Shown: positions 1 through 7,900 of the stretch, piece by piece | How positions within the stretch are numbered: the stretch's first letter is position 1 | How the letters are laid out: each line of letters opens with the position of its first letter | Origin: Haloferax namakaokahaiae | GTDB lineage: Archaea > Halobacteriota > Halobacteria > Halobacteriales > Haloferacaceae | DNA: 64,000 nucleotides | Assembly (NCBI RefSeq): GCF_042663225.1 | Contig: NZ_JBHTAA010000005.1 | Location: forward strand, 124,001 to 188,000 | Direction of reading: 5' to 3' | Made by a program: the position numbers and the translations under genes | The notes under the pieces: model-generated | Told to the model about the DNA's origin: nothing | What the model saw: the letters and a program-made list of their open reading frames with translations, nothing else | The model's database searches: none

Positions 1-5
1 ACCGT

Positions 6-1136
6 ATGAACCGTCGTCGGGTTCTCGCCGCGTGCGGGTGTGTCGTTGGTCTCGCTGGGTGTCTCGGAAGCGACCCGCCAGTCGCCGGCGAGCGGACGGC
101 AAAGGATGGCGATTCGACCGACGGCGACTCGGTCGCACGTGCGGGTGCGTTCGACCTTCCAATCCCGGAAGACGAACTTCGACGCGGCGCGCCGAAAGAC
201 GCCATCCCCGCGATTACCTCGCCCTCGTTTTCGACCGACTGGAGCGGGTTCGACGAGGTTCCGGTCGAACTCGAAGACTCGTTCGAAGTCGTCGGCGTCG
301 AACTCGATGGGATTTCGAGAGCCTACCCGCTCGCCGTGCTGAACTGGCACGAAATCGTCAACGACACGTTCGACGGCCGGCCCGTCGTCGTCACCTACTG
401 TCCGCTCTGCGGAAGCGCCGTCGTCGCCGAGCGGGTCGTCGCGGGCGACACCGTCTACTTCGGCGTCTCTGGACTGTTGTGGATGTCCGACCTCGTGATG
501 TACGACGACCGGACGAACTCGTTGTGGAGTCAGGTTCTCGCCACGGCAATCCGGGGTGAACGCACCGGAGACCGGCTTTCACTCCTGCCGGCGACTATCT
601 CTACGTGGGGCGAGTGGAAAGCCTCACATCCAGAGACCGAAGTGCTCGTTCCACCACCGGTTTCGGGGACGATTCGCGGGCGGCAGACCCGTCGGTACGA
701 GGTCAACCCCTACACCAGCTATCAGCAATCGAGTTCCATTGGAATCGGGTACAACGAGGAGGTAGACGAGCGACTGCACCCGAAAACGTCTGTGGTCGGC
801 ATCACCGCAGGTGGCGTCGCACGAGCCTACCCGCTCGATACGGTTTCGAGCGAAGGCGTCGTCAACGACCGAGTTGGAGACGTCCCCGTGGTCGTCGCCG
901 CCTCGGCAGATGGCTCGCTGGTCGCCTACGTGCGACGCGTCGATGGCGAAGCAATCGAGTTCGAACGCGACGGGTCTCGATTGGTCGGTGGCGGGTCGCG
1001 CTGGGACCTGCTCACTGGCCGTTCACTCGATGGCCCACACGAGGGAACGACGTTGTCGCGGGCGAACGACCGCTCGCCGATGTTCTGGTTCGCGTGGGCG
1101 GATTTCAATCCGGAGACGGAGATTTACGGGCGATAA
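6..1136 (+). CDS. DUF3179 domain-containing lipoprotein
   Basis: 376-residue secreted lipoprotein of the DUF3179 family, whose biochemical role is not known. The N-terminus has an Arg-Arg-Arg run (residues 3-5), a short hydrophobic stretch and a lipobox LAGC ending at Cys19, the usual form of a haloarchaeal Tat-exported lipoprotein, so it should sit on the outer face of the membrane. A Ser/Asp/Gly linker is followed from about residue 50 by the family body, including YCPLCGSA with Cys132 and Cys135 and the repeated motif RAYPL (about residues 105 and 275). Only five bases lie upstream, so the start rests on the signal peptide. Family call firm; function open. Confidence 0.85.
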   Translation: MNRRRVLAACGCVVGLAGCLGSDPPVAGERTAKDGDSTDGDSVARAGAFDLPIPEDELRRGAPKDAIPAITSPSFSTDWSGFDEVPVELEDSFEVVGVELDGISRAYPLAVLNWHEIVNDTFDGRPVVVTYCPLCGSAVVAERVVAGDTVYFGVSGLLWMSDLVMYDDRTNSLWSQVLATAIRGERTGDRLSLLPATISTWGEWKASHPETEVLVPPPVSGTIRGRQTRRYEVNPYTSYQQSSSIGIGYNEEVDERLHPKTSVVGITAGGVARAYPLDTVSSEGVVNDRVGDVPVVVAASADGSLVAYVRRVDGEAIEFERDGSRLVGGGSRWDLLTGRSLDGPHEGTTLSRANDRSPMFWFAWADFNPETEIYGR

Positions 1137-1150
1137 CTTGCTGGAGCGGC

Positions 1151-1357
1151 TTACTTCGCGGACTTCAGGATGTCCTTGATACGCCGAGCCTCACCGCCGA
1201 GCGAGGGATTCTTCTCGACGATTTTCAGCACCTCGTGGTCTGTCACGTCGGGGTAGGCCTTCCCCGTGGCCTCTTCGATGAGTTGCTTTTCGAGACGGAA
1301 CTCGGTGCCTTCGTACACGACATCGACGCCTGCATCGTCAAAAGAAAGGACCGTCAT
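1151..1357 (-). CDS. small conserved haloarchaeal protein (DUF5800-like)
   Basis: 68-residue acidic protein, MTVLSFDDAGVDVVYEG at the start, ending in a helical segment. I recognise it as resembling the halobacterial DUF5800 family; no function is known. There is no signal peptide or membrane segment. It converges with the DUF3179 gene and leaves only 14 bases between stop codons. The start is supported by the haloarchaeal-looking N-terminus and by an AT-rich stretch (ATTTAAAC on the plus strand near 1380-1387) about 27 bases upstream, fitting a leaderless promoter. Confidence 0.65.
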   Translation of the reverse strand: MTVLSFDDAGVDVVYEGTEFRLEKQLIEEATGKAYPDVTDHEVLKIVEKNPSLGGEARRIKDILKSAK

Positions 1358-1442
1358 AGCTCACTCTCGTTCCTCCGAGTATTTAAACACACGTCGTCGT
1401 TCCGCACCTACTGTGCGTATGTATGACATGTGTCTTGCGGAC

Positions 1443-1452
1443 GGTTTATTAG
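1443..1452 (+). promoter_or_regulatory. TATA-like box for the bactofilin-like gene
   Basis: GGTTTATTAG, centred about 28 bases before the GTG at 1475. This spacing fits leaderless archaeal transcription and supports the GTG over the upstream ATG at 1430. Confidence 0.5.
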
Positions 1453-1474
1453 TTCCCGCGTATTCGTTCGGAGC

Positions 1475-2326
1475 GTGTCACTCGGCACGGACCCACTCGA
1501 ATCGCTCGAAGTCCCGGACGGAACGACGGTCGAAGAACACGACCTCGTGACCGACGGCGACGTCCTCATCGGTGGCCAAAGCACCGTCGAATTCGGCGTC
1601 CGCGGTCGGAACGTCGTGGCCGGCGAGCGCGTCACCTTTGGCGGCGATATCGAAGCAGAGGGTGATTGCCGACTCGACTTACTCGACGACGTGGCGGGAA
1701 ACGTCCTCGTCGGTAAAGACGCCTACCTCGGCGAGCGCGTCCATATCGGCGGCCGACTCATGGTGTCTGGAGACCTCGATATCGGCGACGACGTGGATAT
1801 CGCCGAGGGGTTCGAGGCCAACGGCTGGATCGTCATCCGCAATCCCGTGCCGACGCTGGTGTTCTACTTCATCGTCCTCTCGCAACTGCTTCAACTGGGC
1901 GAACAGGACGCCGCGGACGACCTCGCCGAATCCATCTCGGGCGACTCGCCGCACGACCCGCTTATCATCCCGCGCAACGCGACCGTCTCCGACGACTCGT
2001 GGCGGGTTTCGACCCCCGCGTTCGTCGGCGACGACTGCCGGATTCACGGGAACATTCGCGCGCGAAGTATCGAACTCGGGGCGGACAACAACGTCTTCGG
2101 GAGTCTCCGCGCCCGCGACGACATCGTCGTCGGTCCCGGAACCCGTATCCACGGCGACGTGACGACGCGTAACGGCGAAGTTCACATCAAGCGCGGTGCC
2201 CGCATCCTCGGCGACGTGTCGTGTAAGGACCTCGTCTTCGACGAGGACGCGCTCGTGGACGGAACCATGCGCGCCCGCGGCGAGATGCGCATCCATCGGT
2301 CGAATCTCTCGCGCACACAGGAATAA
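1475..2326 (+). CDS. bactofilin / polymer-forming beta-helix protein
   Basis: 283 residues from the GTG start, which I prefer to the ATG at 1430 because a TATA-like box lies between them and the first 15 residues of the longer form look non-conserved. The protein is made of short hydrophobic-Gly-Asp repeats (GDVLIGG, GERVHIGG, GDLDIGDD, GPGTRIHGDV and so on) typical of right-handed beta-helix polymer-forming (bactofilin-type) proteins. One hydrophobic segment of about 20 residues (VPTLVFYFIVLSQLLQL) interrupts the repeats near residue 128 and could be a membrane anchor or a hairpin. Likely role is a structural scaffold at the envelope; that is inference from the fold. Confidence 0.7.
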   Translation: MSLGTDPLESLEVPDGTTVEEHDLVTDGDVLIGGQSTVEFGVRGRNVVAGERVTFGGDIEAEGDCRLDLLDDVAGNVLVGKDAYLGERVHIGGRLMVSGDLDIGDDVDIAEGFEANGWIVIRNPVPTLVFYFIVLSQLLQLGEQDAADDLAESISGDSPHDPLIIPRNATVSDDSWRVSTPAFVGDDCRIHGNIRARSIELGADNNVFGSLRARDDIVVGPGTRIHGDVTTRNGEVHIKRGARILGDVSCKDLVFDEDALVDGTMRARGEMRIHRSNLSRTQE

Positions 2327-2361
2327 CGACAGTCGATTTTTGCGCTTCCCCAAGGGTTAAT

Positions 2362-2378
2362 CTCTCTCTTGGAGAGAG
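2362..2378 (+). repeat. 7-bp inverted repeat before the DUF4349 gene
   Basis: CTCTCTC, three-base spacer TTG, GAGAGAG, ending six bases before the ATG at 2385. A TATA-like GGTTAATC (2355-2362) lies just upstream. It could be an operator or a 5' hairpin; the right arm overlaps a GGAG ribosome-binding-like sequence. Confidence 0.4.
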
Positions 2379-2384
2379 GAATGT

Positions 2385-3269
2385 ATGGACAAGCGATTGA
2401 AACTAATTTTCGTCGCCCTCATGGTGCTTCTCGCGGGGTGTACCGGGGCTGGTTCCGGTGGCGGTGGTGACAGCGCCCAGAGCGGTGGTTCCGCGGCTGT
2501 GGACATGGAAGGGACAGTGGAGACTGGTGGTGGCGATGGCGGGAACGCAGAGGAGTCGGTCGATTCGCTTCAAGTACAGCAACGGGCGGTCATCAAGAAC
2601 GGCTACGTCGATTTGTCGGTCGAGAACTTCTCGCAATCGCAGAGCGAGGTCGAATCCACTGCCTCGTCCTACGGCGGATACATCAGTGACTCTGACGAGC
2701 GTATCAACCGACGTAGCGGCGGCACCTACCGCTCTGGGACGCTCGTCGTTCGCGTCCCATCCGAGGATTTCGAGGCGTTCGTGGCCGACATGAAAGAGGT
2801 CGGTGAAGTCGAACGCGTCGAGACGAATTCGCAGGACGTGACCGACCAGTTGGTCGATATCGAAGCGCGCCTGAGCAACCTGCGCGTCCAGCGTGACCGC
2901 CTCCGCGAACTCTACGAGAACGCGAACACGACAGAAGACGTGCTCGCGGTCGAAGCGCGACTCACCGAAGTCCAGACCGAAATCGAGCGCCTCGAAGCCC
3001 AGCAGGCGTCACTCGAAAACCGAGTCGCGCTCTCGACGGTTCGGGTCAGTCTCTCCGAGCAACCGCCCGGACCGGCCCAGTGGTACGACGTGCCCGTCCT
3101 ACAGGCGTTCCTCGAATCTATCGACGGCGCGTTCGTGACGCTCCGCGCACTGGTGGTCGCGCTCGCCTACGCCCTCCCGTACCTCGTCGTCTTCGGCGGT
3201 CTGTTCGCCCTGTTCGGCAGCGGCGTGGTCTTCGTCGGTCGGCGCGCCCTCCGTCGCTTGCGAACGTAG
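2385..3269 (+). CDS. DUF4349 domain-containing membrane lipoprotein
   Basis: 294-residue protein. A hydrophobic signal ends in the lipobox LAGC (Cys19), followed by a Gly/Ser-rich linker. The DUF4349 body starts near residue 65 (RAVIKNGYVDLSV) and includes a long heptad-like coiled coil at about 150-215 (ARLSNLRVQRDRLRELYEN, then ARLTEVQTEIERLEAQQASL). A C-terminal transmembrane helix (about 255-280, LPYLVVFGGLFALFGSGVVF) is followed by an Arg-rich cytoplasmic end. Topology is therefore a lipid anchor outside, a coiled coil, then a C-terminal membrane span. Function of the family is unknown. Confidence 0.8.
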   Translation: MDKRLKLIFVALMVLLAGCTGAGSGGGGDSAQSGGSAAVDMEGTVETGGGDGGNAEESVDSLQVQQRAVIKNGYVDLSVENFSQSQSEVESTASSYGGYISDSDERINRRSGGTYRSGTLVVRVPSEDFEAFVADMKEVGEVERVETNSQDVTDQLVDIEARLSNLRVQRDRLRELYENANTTEDVLAVEARLTEVQTEIERLEAQQASLENRVALSTVRVSLSEQPPGPAQWYDVPVLQAFLESIDGAFVTLRALVVALAYALPYLVVFGGLFALFGSGVVFVGRRALRRLRT

Positions 3270-3318
3270 CCTCACACCGCGGCGAGCGTTTTTCCGCCCT
3301 CGTGTCGTCTGTCGAGAT

Positions 3319-4494
3319 ATGCTCTCTCTCGCACTCGCCGGTAAGCCGAACGCCGGCAAATCCACGTTCTACACGGCGGCGACGCTCGCCGACGTGGACG
3401 TTGCCAACTACCCGTTTACGACTATCGACGCGAATCGCGGCGTCTCGTACGTTCGCACCCGCTGTCCCTGTCTCGACCGCGACGAACGCTGTGGCAACTG
3501 CGAAGACGGGATTCGCTACGTCCCCGTCGAACTCGTTGACGTGGCCGGACTCGTCCCCGGCGCGCACGAAGGCCGCGGACTCGGCAACCAGTTTCTCGAC
3601 GAACTCACCAACGCGGACGCCATCATCAACGTCGTGGACGCTTCTGGCGGGACGAACGCAGAGGGTGACCCCGTCGAAGTCGGGTCGTTCGACCCGGTGG
3701 AGGAAGTCGATTTCATCGAAGACGAACTCGAACGCTGGCTTGCAGGTATCATCGACCGCAACTGGGAGTCGGTGATTCGCAAGTCGCGCTCCCCCGATTT
3801 CGACCTCGACGACGCGCTTTCGGACCTCTTGACCGGCGTCGGCGCACGCGAACACGATATCGCCGTCGTCCTTCGGCAACTGGAGTATCCATCGAACCCG
3901 CAGGAGTGGACCGACGATGACCGACTGACGCTCGCTCGCGCGATTCGACGGCGTACGAAGCCGATTATCCTCGTCGCCAACAAGGTGGACATCGCCCCCG
4001 AATCGAACCTCGAACGCCTCGCAGAGACGGGGAAACCGGTCATTCCAGCCACCGCCGACGGCGAACTCGCACTTCGACGGGCGGCGGATGCCGGGGTCAT
4101 CTCGTATCACTCCGGCGACGACGAGTTCGAAATCGTGGGCGAGGTGAGCGGTGCCCAAGAGAAGGGACTGCGACGAATCCAACAGCTGATAGACGAGTAC
4201 GAGGGAACGGGTATTCAGTCGGCCCTGAACACCGCCGTGTACGACTTACTGGACCACATCACGGTCTATCCGGTGCAAAACGAATCGAAGTGGACCGATG
4301 GGACCGGAAACGTGCTCCCCGACGCGTTCTTGCTTCCCCGCGGCTCGACGCCCCGAGATTTAGCCTACGCTGTCCACTCCGATATCGGCGACGGCTACCT
4401 CCACGCCGTCGATGCGAGGGCGAAACGTCGAATCGCCGAGGACCACGAACTCAGCGAGGGCGACGTGGTGAAAATCGTCTCCACCGCGAAATAG
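3319..4494 (+). CDS. YchF/Obg-like P-loop GTPase with TGS domain
   Basis: 391-residue translation-factor-class NTPase. G1 is GKPNAGKST (residues 8-16), G3 lies in the DVAGLVPGA segment, and a helical insertion follows. The G4 motif reads NKVD, and a C-terminal TGS domain covers roughly residues 315-390. Bacterial YchF and human OLA1 have an altered G4 and prefer ATP, while NKVD is the classic GTP-specific motif, so GTP is the likely substrate here. Family members associate with ribosomes. It follows the DUF4349 gene by 49 bases on the same strand but probably has its own promoter. Confidence 0.85.
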   Translation: MLSLALAGKPNAGKSTFYTAATLADVDVANYPFTTIDANRGVSYVRTRCPCLDRDERCGNCEDGIRYVPVELVDVAGLVPGAHEGRGLGNQFLDELTNADAIINVVDASGGTNAEGDPVEVGSFDPVEEVDFIEDELERWLAGIIDRNWESVIRKSRSPDFDLDDALSDLLTGVGAREHDIAVVLRQLEYPSNPQEWTDDDRLTLARAIRRRTKPIILVANKVDIAPESNLERLAETGKPVIPATADGELALRRAADAGVISYHSGDDEFEIVGEVSGAQEKGLRRIQQLIDEYEGTGIQSALNTAVYDLLDHITVYPVQNESKWTDGTGNVLPDAFLLPRGSTPRDLAYAVHSDIGDGYLHAVDARAKRRIAEDHELSEGDVVKIVSTAK

Positions 4495-4631
4495 CGGCTG
4501 TTCGCTCTTTCTGTCAGGTTAGACGCGCTCTCGTGGTCGATTCGTGGGTGTCGCAGCTCGGACTCATAAATCCCATTCTGCTATATCAAACTGACTTTGA
4601 CGATACTCACTGATGAGAGGTATCGATGAAA

Positions 4632-4658
4632 AACCGAACCGCCCGAATCGGTTCGGTT
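4632..4658. repeat. perfect 10-bp inverted repeat (hairpin)
   Basis: AACCGAACCG, seven-base loop CCCGAAT, then CGGTTCGGTT. In the gap after the GTPase gene. It could be a transcription terminator, an operator or part of a structured RNA; there is no T-run directly after it. Confidence 0.55.
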
Positions 4659-4863
4659 GGTCCCGTCGTTTCGAGCCTCTGGTGGTCGAAGGTTGGTGTT
4701 GGATTTGGTGCCTCTGAGTCGATGCCCCGTAGCGTGGGCCTGAACAAGCCGTTCTTCCCCGTCCCCAATCAGACTGCGTGGTTGATGCTTGGGCCGATTG
4801 GATGCAACGGGAGCCACATCCGGTACGTTGCTCATCCCACGTCTATGGAGACCACTGGAGTTC

Positions 4864-4873
4864 GTATATTATC
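4864..4873 (+). promoter_or_regulatory. TATA-like box upstream of the nine-PAS regulator
   Basis: GTATATTATC in an AT-rich patch, placing a start site near 4895 and implying a leader of about 85 bases before the ATG at 4979. This would be longer than usual for haloarchaea. Confidence 0.35.
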
Positions 4874-4978
4874 TTTCACTCAAAAGTGAGATTTCGCCGG
4901 GTTCGGAGACTAACAGTCTAGAGTGACAACAGCATAGGTCAATACCACTCGGCGCTAGACCACTGTGAGTGAACTGTA

Positions 4979-7900
4979 ATGCCGGGTACACATTCTGGTG
5001 GTGAAAATAATAGATGGGATAGGGCTAGGCAGAGTTCAGATTTCGATATACTGTCTCTGCTGGACTGTACCACTGACTCTATCCTTCTACTCGATACCGA
5101 CACACGCGTCGTCTATGCGAACGATACTGCGCTCGAAAACTGCCGTCAACTCGGCTACAGCGGTGACCTCGTTGGTGATATTTTCTTGGATGCATCCCCA
5201 CTGGCGAAGGAGTCGCAACTCGTGGACGAGATCTCGCGCGTGCTCGAAACCCACGAATCGGTCGAGTTCAGAGAGCACTACGAACCGCTCGACGTGTGGT
5301 TCGAGACGCGAGTGTATCCCACAGACGACGGTGTGGTCGTCTATTCGAGTGATATCTCGGACGAAGTTCGCCGGGGAGAAGACCTCGAACGGTTCGAAGC
5401 AATCACCAAGACGATGCAAGACGGGGTGTTTATCCTCGACGAAGTCGGGTCGTTCGTCCTGGTGAACGAGGCGTTCGCCGAGCTGGTCGGAAAGGAACCG
5501 GATGCACTCGTCGGCGAACTGGTGTCTGTCGTCCTCGATGACGACGTGATTGGACGGGCGATGGACCTACGCCAGGAGTTACAACACGGAGCAATCGGGC
5601 GATTCGAGACCGTCGTCTCCGACCAGTCGGCCGTCACCCCGGTGGAGCTTCTCGTCTCCCAATCTCCCACCAATGGTGAGTACAACGGTACGGTGTGCGT
5701 GGTTCACGACCTGTCGAGCAGAAAGCAGTTGGAGGCCGAAGCGGATGCGACGAAACGCGAACGCGACGAAGCGCTCGACCGGGTGAACGACAGCATTTTT
5801 TCGCTCGACGAGGAGTGGCGATTCACCTACGCGAATCGCGTGACACGCCAGATGGCCCGACTTCGACCCGGCGACTTCGGACCGCCGATGAGGCTCTTGG
5901 GCGAATCCATCTGGGAAGTGTTCCCCCATGCGAGAGAGAGCGAACTTCACCAGCGAGTAACCCGAGCGTTCGAAACGCAGGAGGTGCAGTCGCTTCGAGA
6001 GTACATCCCGCACCTCGGTCGGTCACTCGTATCGACTATCTACCCCTCCGAAAACGGCGTCACGGTCTACGCACGCGACGTCTCCGAACAAGTGACGCTC
6101 GAAGCCGAACGCGACGAGAAGAATCGCGTTCTCGACCGAGTTGCAGATATGGTGTGGGGCGTCGATAACGACTGGCGGTTTACGTTCGCAAACGAGGCGG
6201 CGGTGCAGTTCGCTGACCGACCCACCGAAGAGATAATCGGTGAGACGCTCTGGGATGTGTTCCCCGGCGCGAGCGAGTCGGAGTTCGGTTCGATGGCGAT
6301 GGAGGTCATGGAGACGCGCGAACCCGGTGTCTCGCTCGACCTCGCTCCGGACTACGGTATCTGGGTCGAAGCCCGCGGATACCCCTCTGACTCTGGCATC
6401 ACGTTTTACTCCCGAGACGTCTCCGAGCAAGTACTGCTCGAAACCGAACTGGACGAGATGTTCGACCGAATTACTGACGGATTCTACTCGCTCGACAACG
6501 ACTGGCGCGTCGTCTACTGGAGTTCGGTAATGGAAGAGAGAACTGGACGTTCGTCGGACGAAGTCGTCGGCGAAGTCATCTACGACGTCTTTCCCGAGGT
6601 GTTCAAAGACGAGATGATAGCAGAATACGAACGCGCGTTCGAGACACAACAACCCATCACGTTCGAAATCTACCACGAAGAGATAGACGTTTGGAACGGA
6701 ATCGCGTTGTACCCCTCCGAATCCGGCCTCTCGGTGTATTCGTCGAACGTCACGGAGCGAAAGAAGCGTGAGCAGGAACTCGAAGCGACGAAAACGCGAC
6801 TCGAACTCGCCCTCGACGGGACGAACACCGGAATCTGGGAGTGGGATATTCGATCTGAGACCGTCCTGTGGGAGGGGAAGACGAACGAAATTTTCGGCCT
6901 GGAGAAAGGCGAGTTCGGCGAAACCTTCGACGACTTCATCGAGTTGGTTCACCCTGAGGACGTGGGCGTCCTCGAACGGCAAATCGACGAAACGATGACC
7001 GACTCGAAGCCGTACGTCGTCGAGTTCCGGTTCGTACTCCCCGACGGCGAGGTACGATGGGCGGAGTCCCGTGCAAAAATCTATACCGACGAGACGGGCG
7101 AACCGGTCAGATTGCTCGGTGTGACTTCAGACGTCACCGAGCGCCGCGAGCGTGAACAGGAACTCGAAGAGACGAAAACGCGACTGGAACTCGCCCTCGA
7201 CGGGACGAACACCGGCGTCTGGGAGTGGGATATCACCGATGACCGCGTCATCTGGCGCGGTAACACGAGCACGCTGTTCGGAATCGAATCGGACGACTTC
7301 CAAGGGGGGTACGAGGATTATCTGGAACGGATTCACCCGGACGACGTTTCGATGGTCCAAGCCGAAATCGAGAACGCGTTCGAGACGTCGAGCCTCTACG
7401 TCGAACACCGAATCTTGCTCCCCGACGGCGAGGTACGGTGGGCAGAGGGTCGCGGACACGTCTACAAAGACGAATCCGGCGAGCCGACGCGGATGACCGG
7501 CATCGTCGTCAATATCACGGAACGAAAAGAGCGCGAACACGCACTCGAAGAGAGCGAGATGCGTCTTCGGAGTGTCATCGAGAACGCACCACTCATCGTG
7601 TTCATGTGGGACACTGACGGTGTCTACACGCTCTCTGAAGGGCGGGGGCTTTCGCAACTCGGTCTGGAACCCGGTCAGGTCGTTGGCCAGTCTGTGTACG
7701 ACCTGTACGCTGACTATCCCGATATCATCGAACTCGTAGACCGAGTAACTGCGGGCGAGGAATTACACACGTTCGTGGACGTCGATGACTTGACTTTCGA
7801 GGAGTGGTTCGAACCGGTGTACGACGACGACGGAACGCTTACACACGTTATCGGCGTCGCGGTCGATGTCACCGACCGCGTGAAGAACGAACGGGCGCTT

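Larger units (their letters stand above)
4495..4978. other. 484-base intergenic region without a supported gene
   Basis: Neither strand gives a convincing reading frame: candidates of 84-87 codons have no haloarchaeal composition or recognisable motif. The region is less GC-rich than its neighbours. It contains a perfect hairpin (4632-4658) and a TATA-like GTATATTATC (4864-4873). It may hold a regulatory RNA or the remains of a mobile element, but nothing proves either. Confidence 0.6.

Noticed and set aside
4581..4889. Open frames of 84 and 87 codons on opposite strands in the gap before the PAS regulator
   Set aside because: They overlap each other, lack acidic composition and show no known motif or good promoter spacing, so I do not call either a gene.
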